Source of the DNA: Janthinobacterium sp. CG3 | GTDB taxonomy: Bacteria; Pseudomonadota; Gammaproteobacteria; Burkholderiales; Burkholderiaceae_D | DNA: 64,000 bases | Assembly (NCBI RefSeq): GCF_000344615.1 | Contig: NZ_KB467824.1 | Coordinates: 1,514,592-1,578,591, forward strand | Direction of reading: 5' to 3' | In this document: positions 63,429 through 64,000 of the stretch, piece after piece | Position numbering within the stretch: the stretch's first letter is position 1 | How the letters are laid out: the number at the start of each line of letters is the position of its first letter | The notes under the pieces: model-generated | The model's input: only the letters and a program-made list of their open reading frames with translations | Told to the model about the DNA's origin: nothing | Databases searched by the model: none | Program-made: the position numbers and the translations under genes

Positions 63429-64000
63429 TCATCGCTTCGGCACACTGCCGTCGATGCCGGTGACCAGGTAATTCATGTTGTCCAAATCGGCGTTGCCCAT
63501 CACCTTGCCGGCGGCCACGCGCTGCTTGCCGCTCTGGTCGTAGATCGGTCCGGCAAACGGAAACAGCCGTCCCTCGACGATGTCGCGCTCGACGGCGGCG
63601 AACTTCTCCCGCAACTCGGGCGCCAGCGCGCCGTTCAACGGCGCCATCTTGATCATCCCCTCGCGCAATCCGCCCACCACGCTGGCCGACTTCCAGCGCC
63701 CGGCCAACACGTCGTCGACCACCTTGATGTAATAACCGCCCCAGGTTTGCAGCACCGAAGTCTGGCTGGTCTTCGGGCCGAACTTCGACATGTCCGAGTA
63801 ATAGCCCAGCGTGGGGATGCCCTTTTCCTCGGCCGCGGTCACCACCGCGACGCCGGAGGTGGCGTAGGCCAGCACGTCGACGCCGAGCGTGGCGAGGGTG
63901 TTGGCGGCGTCGCGTTCCTTGCCCGGGTCGTACCAGGCGTTGACCCAGATCAGCTTGACCTGGGCGTTCGGATTGACGCTGCGCAGGCCCAGGGTAAACG
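63429..64000 (-). CDS. BMP-family ABC transporter substrate-binding protein (C-terminal part)
   Basis: 190 visible codons; the start lies beyond the window. NPNAQVKLIWVNAWYDPGKE, LATLGVDVLAYATSGVAVV, GIPTLGYYSDMSKFGP and LQTWGGYYIKVVDDVLAG are typical of PnrA/BMP-type lipoproteins, which bind nucleosides or purines. The C-terminus (NADLDNMNYLVTGIDGSVP) is intact. It probably feeds the catabolic enzymes downstream on the same strand. Confidence 0.9.
   Translation of the reverse strand, partial: FTLGLRSVNPNAQVKLIWVNAWYDPGKERDAANTLATLGVDVLAYATSGVAVVTAAEEKGIPTLGYYSDMSKFGPKTSQTSVLQTWGGYYIKVVDDVLAGRWKSASVVGGLREGMIKMAPLNGALAPELREKFAAVERDIVEGRLFPFAGPIYDQSGKQRVAAGKVMGNADLDNMNYLVTGIDGSVPKR

Overview
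GC-rich (clearly above 60% by eye) bacterial chromosome segment, most like a betaproteobacterium of the Oxalobacteraceae (Massilia/Duganella/Janthinobacterium type). This assignment is inferred from gene content and protein style (hpnCDE squalene synthesis genes, epimerase-type threonine dehydrogenase, TorF-like porin, SEL1 and GGDEF/EAL proteins, REP-like hairpins); no rRNA or marker gene fixes it. No plasmid, phage or insertion-sequence genes are visible.

Layout. 1-1841: end of an RND efflux pair (permease cut by the window edge). 2051-5120: hpnC-hpnD-hpnE, making squalene from farnesyl diphosphate. 5286-8657: two envelope proteins, a flavoprotein and a small membrane protein. 8676-15454: leftward housekeeping run moaD, moeA, thrC, sdaA, tdh, kbl (molybdopterin, threonine synthesis, serine/threonine degradation), with a divergent XRE-cupin regulator at 15649. 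16281-19329: MerR-TipAS-like-methyltransferase fusion, TetR regulator and a small monooxygenase-fold protein, with recognisable promoters. 19656-28747: prolyl oligopeptidase, two c-di-GMP enzymes around a cupredoxin, SEL1-repeat protein. 28969-32563: zinc uptake set (permease, binding protein, outer-membrane protein, DUF2946-like protein) lacking its ATPase. 32714-44769: exonuclease, Hsp70-like protein, Ig-like lipoprotein, YidB, 3'-truncated ligA, acetyltransferase, thioredoxin fusion, chemoreceptor, porin, MgtC and SDR genes.

Accessory highlight, 45178-52938: a compact class I lanthipeptide locus: LanB dehydratase, LanC cyclase, a 64-residue GG-leader precursor with four core cysteines, a shortened HlyD-like protein and a C39-peptidase ABC exporter. 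It ends at a bidirectional terminator shared with a tRNA-Val(CAC). lanB is broken near its 3' end by an 8-bp tandem duplication; removing one copy restores a frame that ends in a 4-base overlap with lanC. A strong stem-loop lies between the precursor and export genes.

53261-64000: a catabolic region. A LysR regulator diverges from a three-subunit molybdenum hydroxylase; converging on it is a leftward series of BMP-type transport binding protein, 8-oxoguanine deaminase-like enzyme, two paralogous amidohydrolases (one without its HxH metal motif) and a UbiD-type decarboxylase. The combination suggests uptake, hydroxylation, hydrolysis/deamination and decarboxylation of a purine-like or other (hetero)aromatic compound whose identity cannot be read from the sequence.

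Four REP-like imperfect palindromes sit in intergenic positions (8374, 16231, 22037, 40151).
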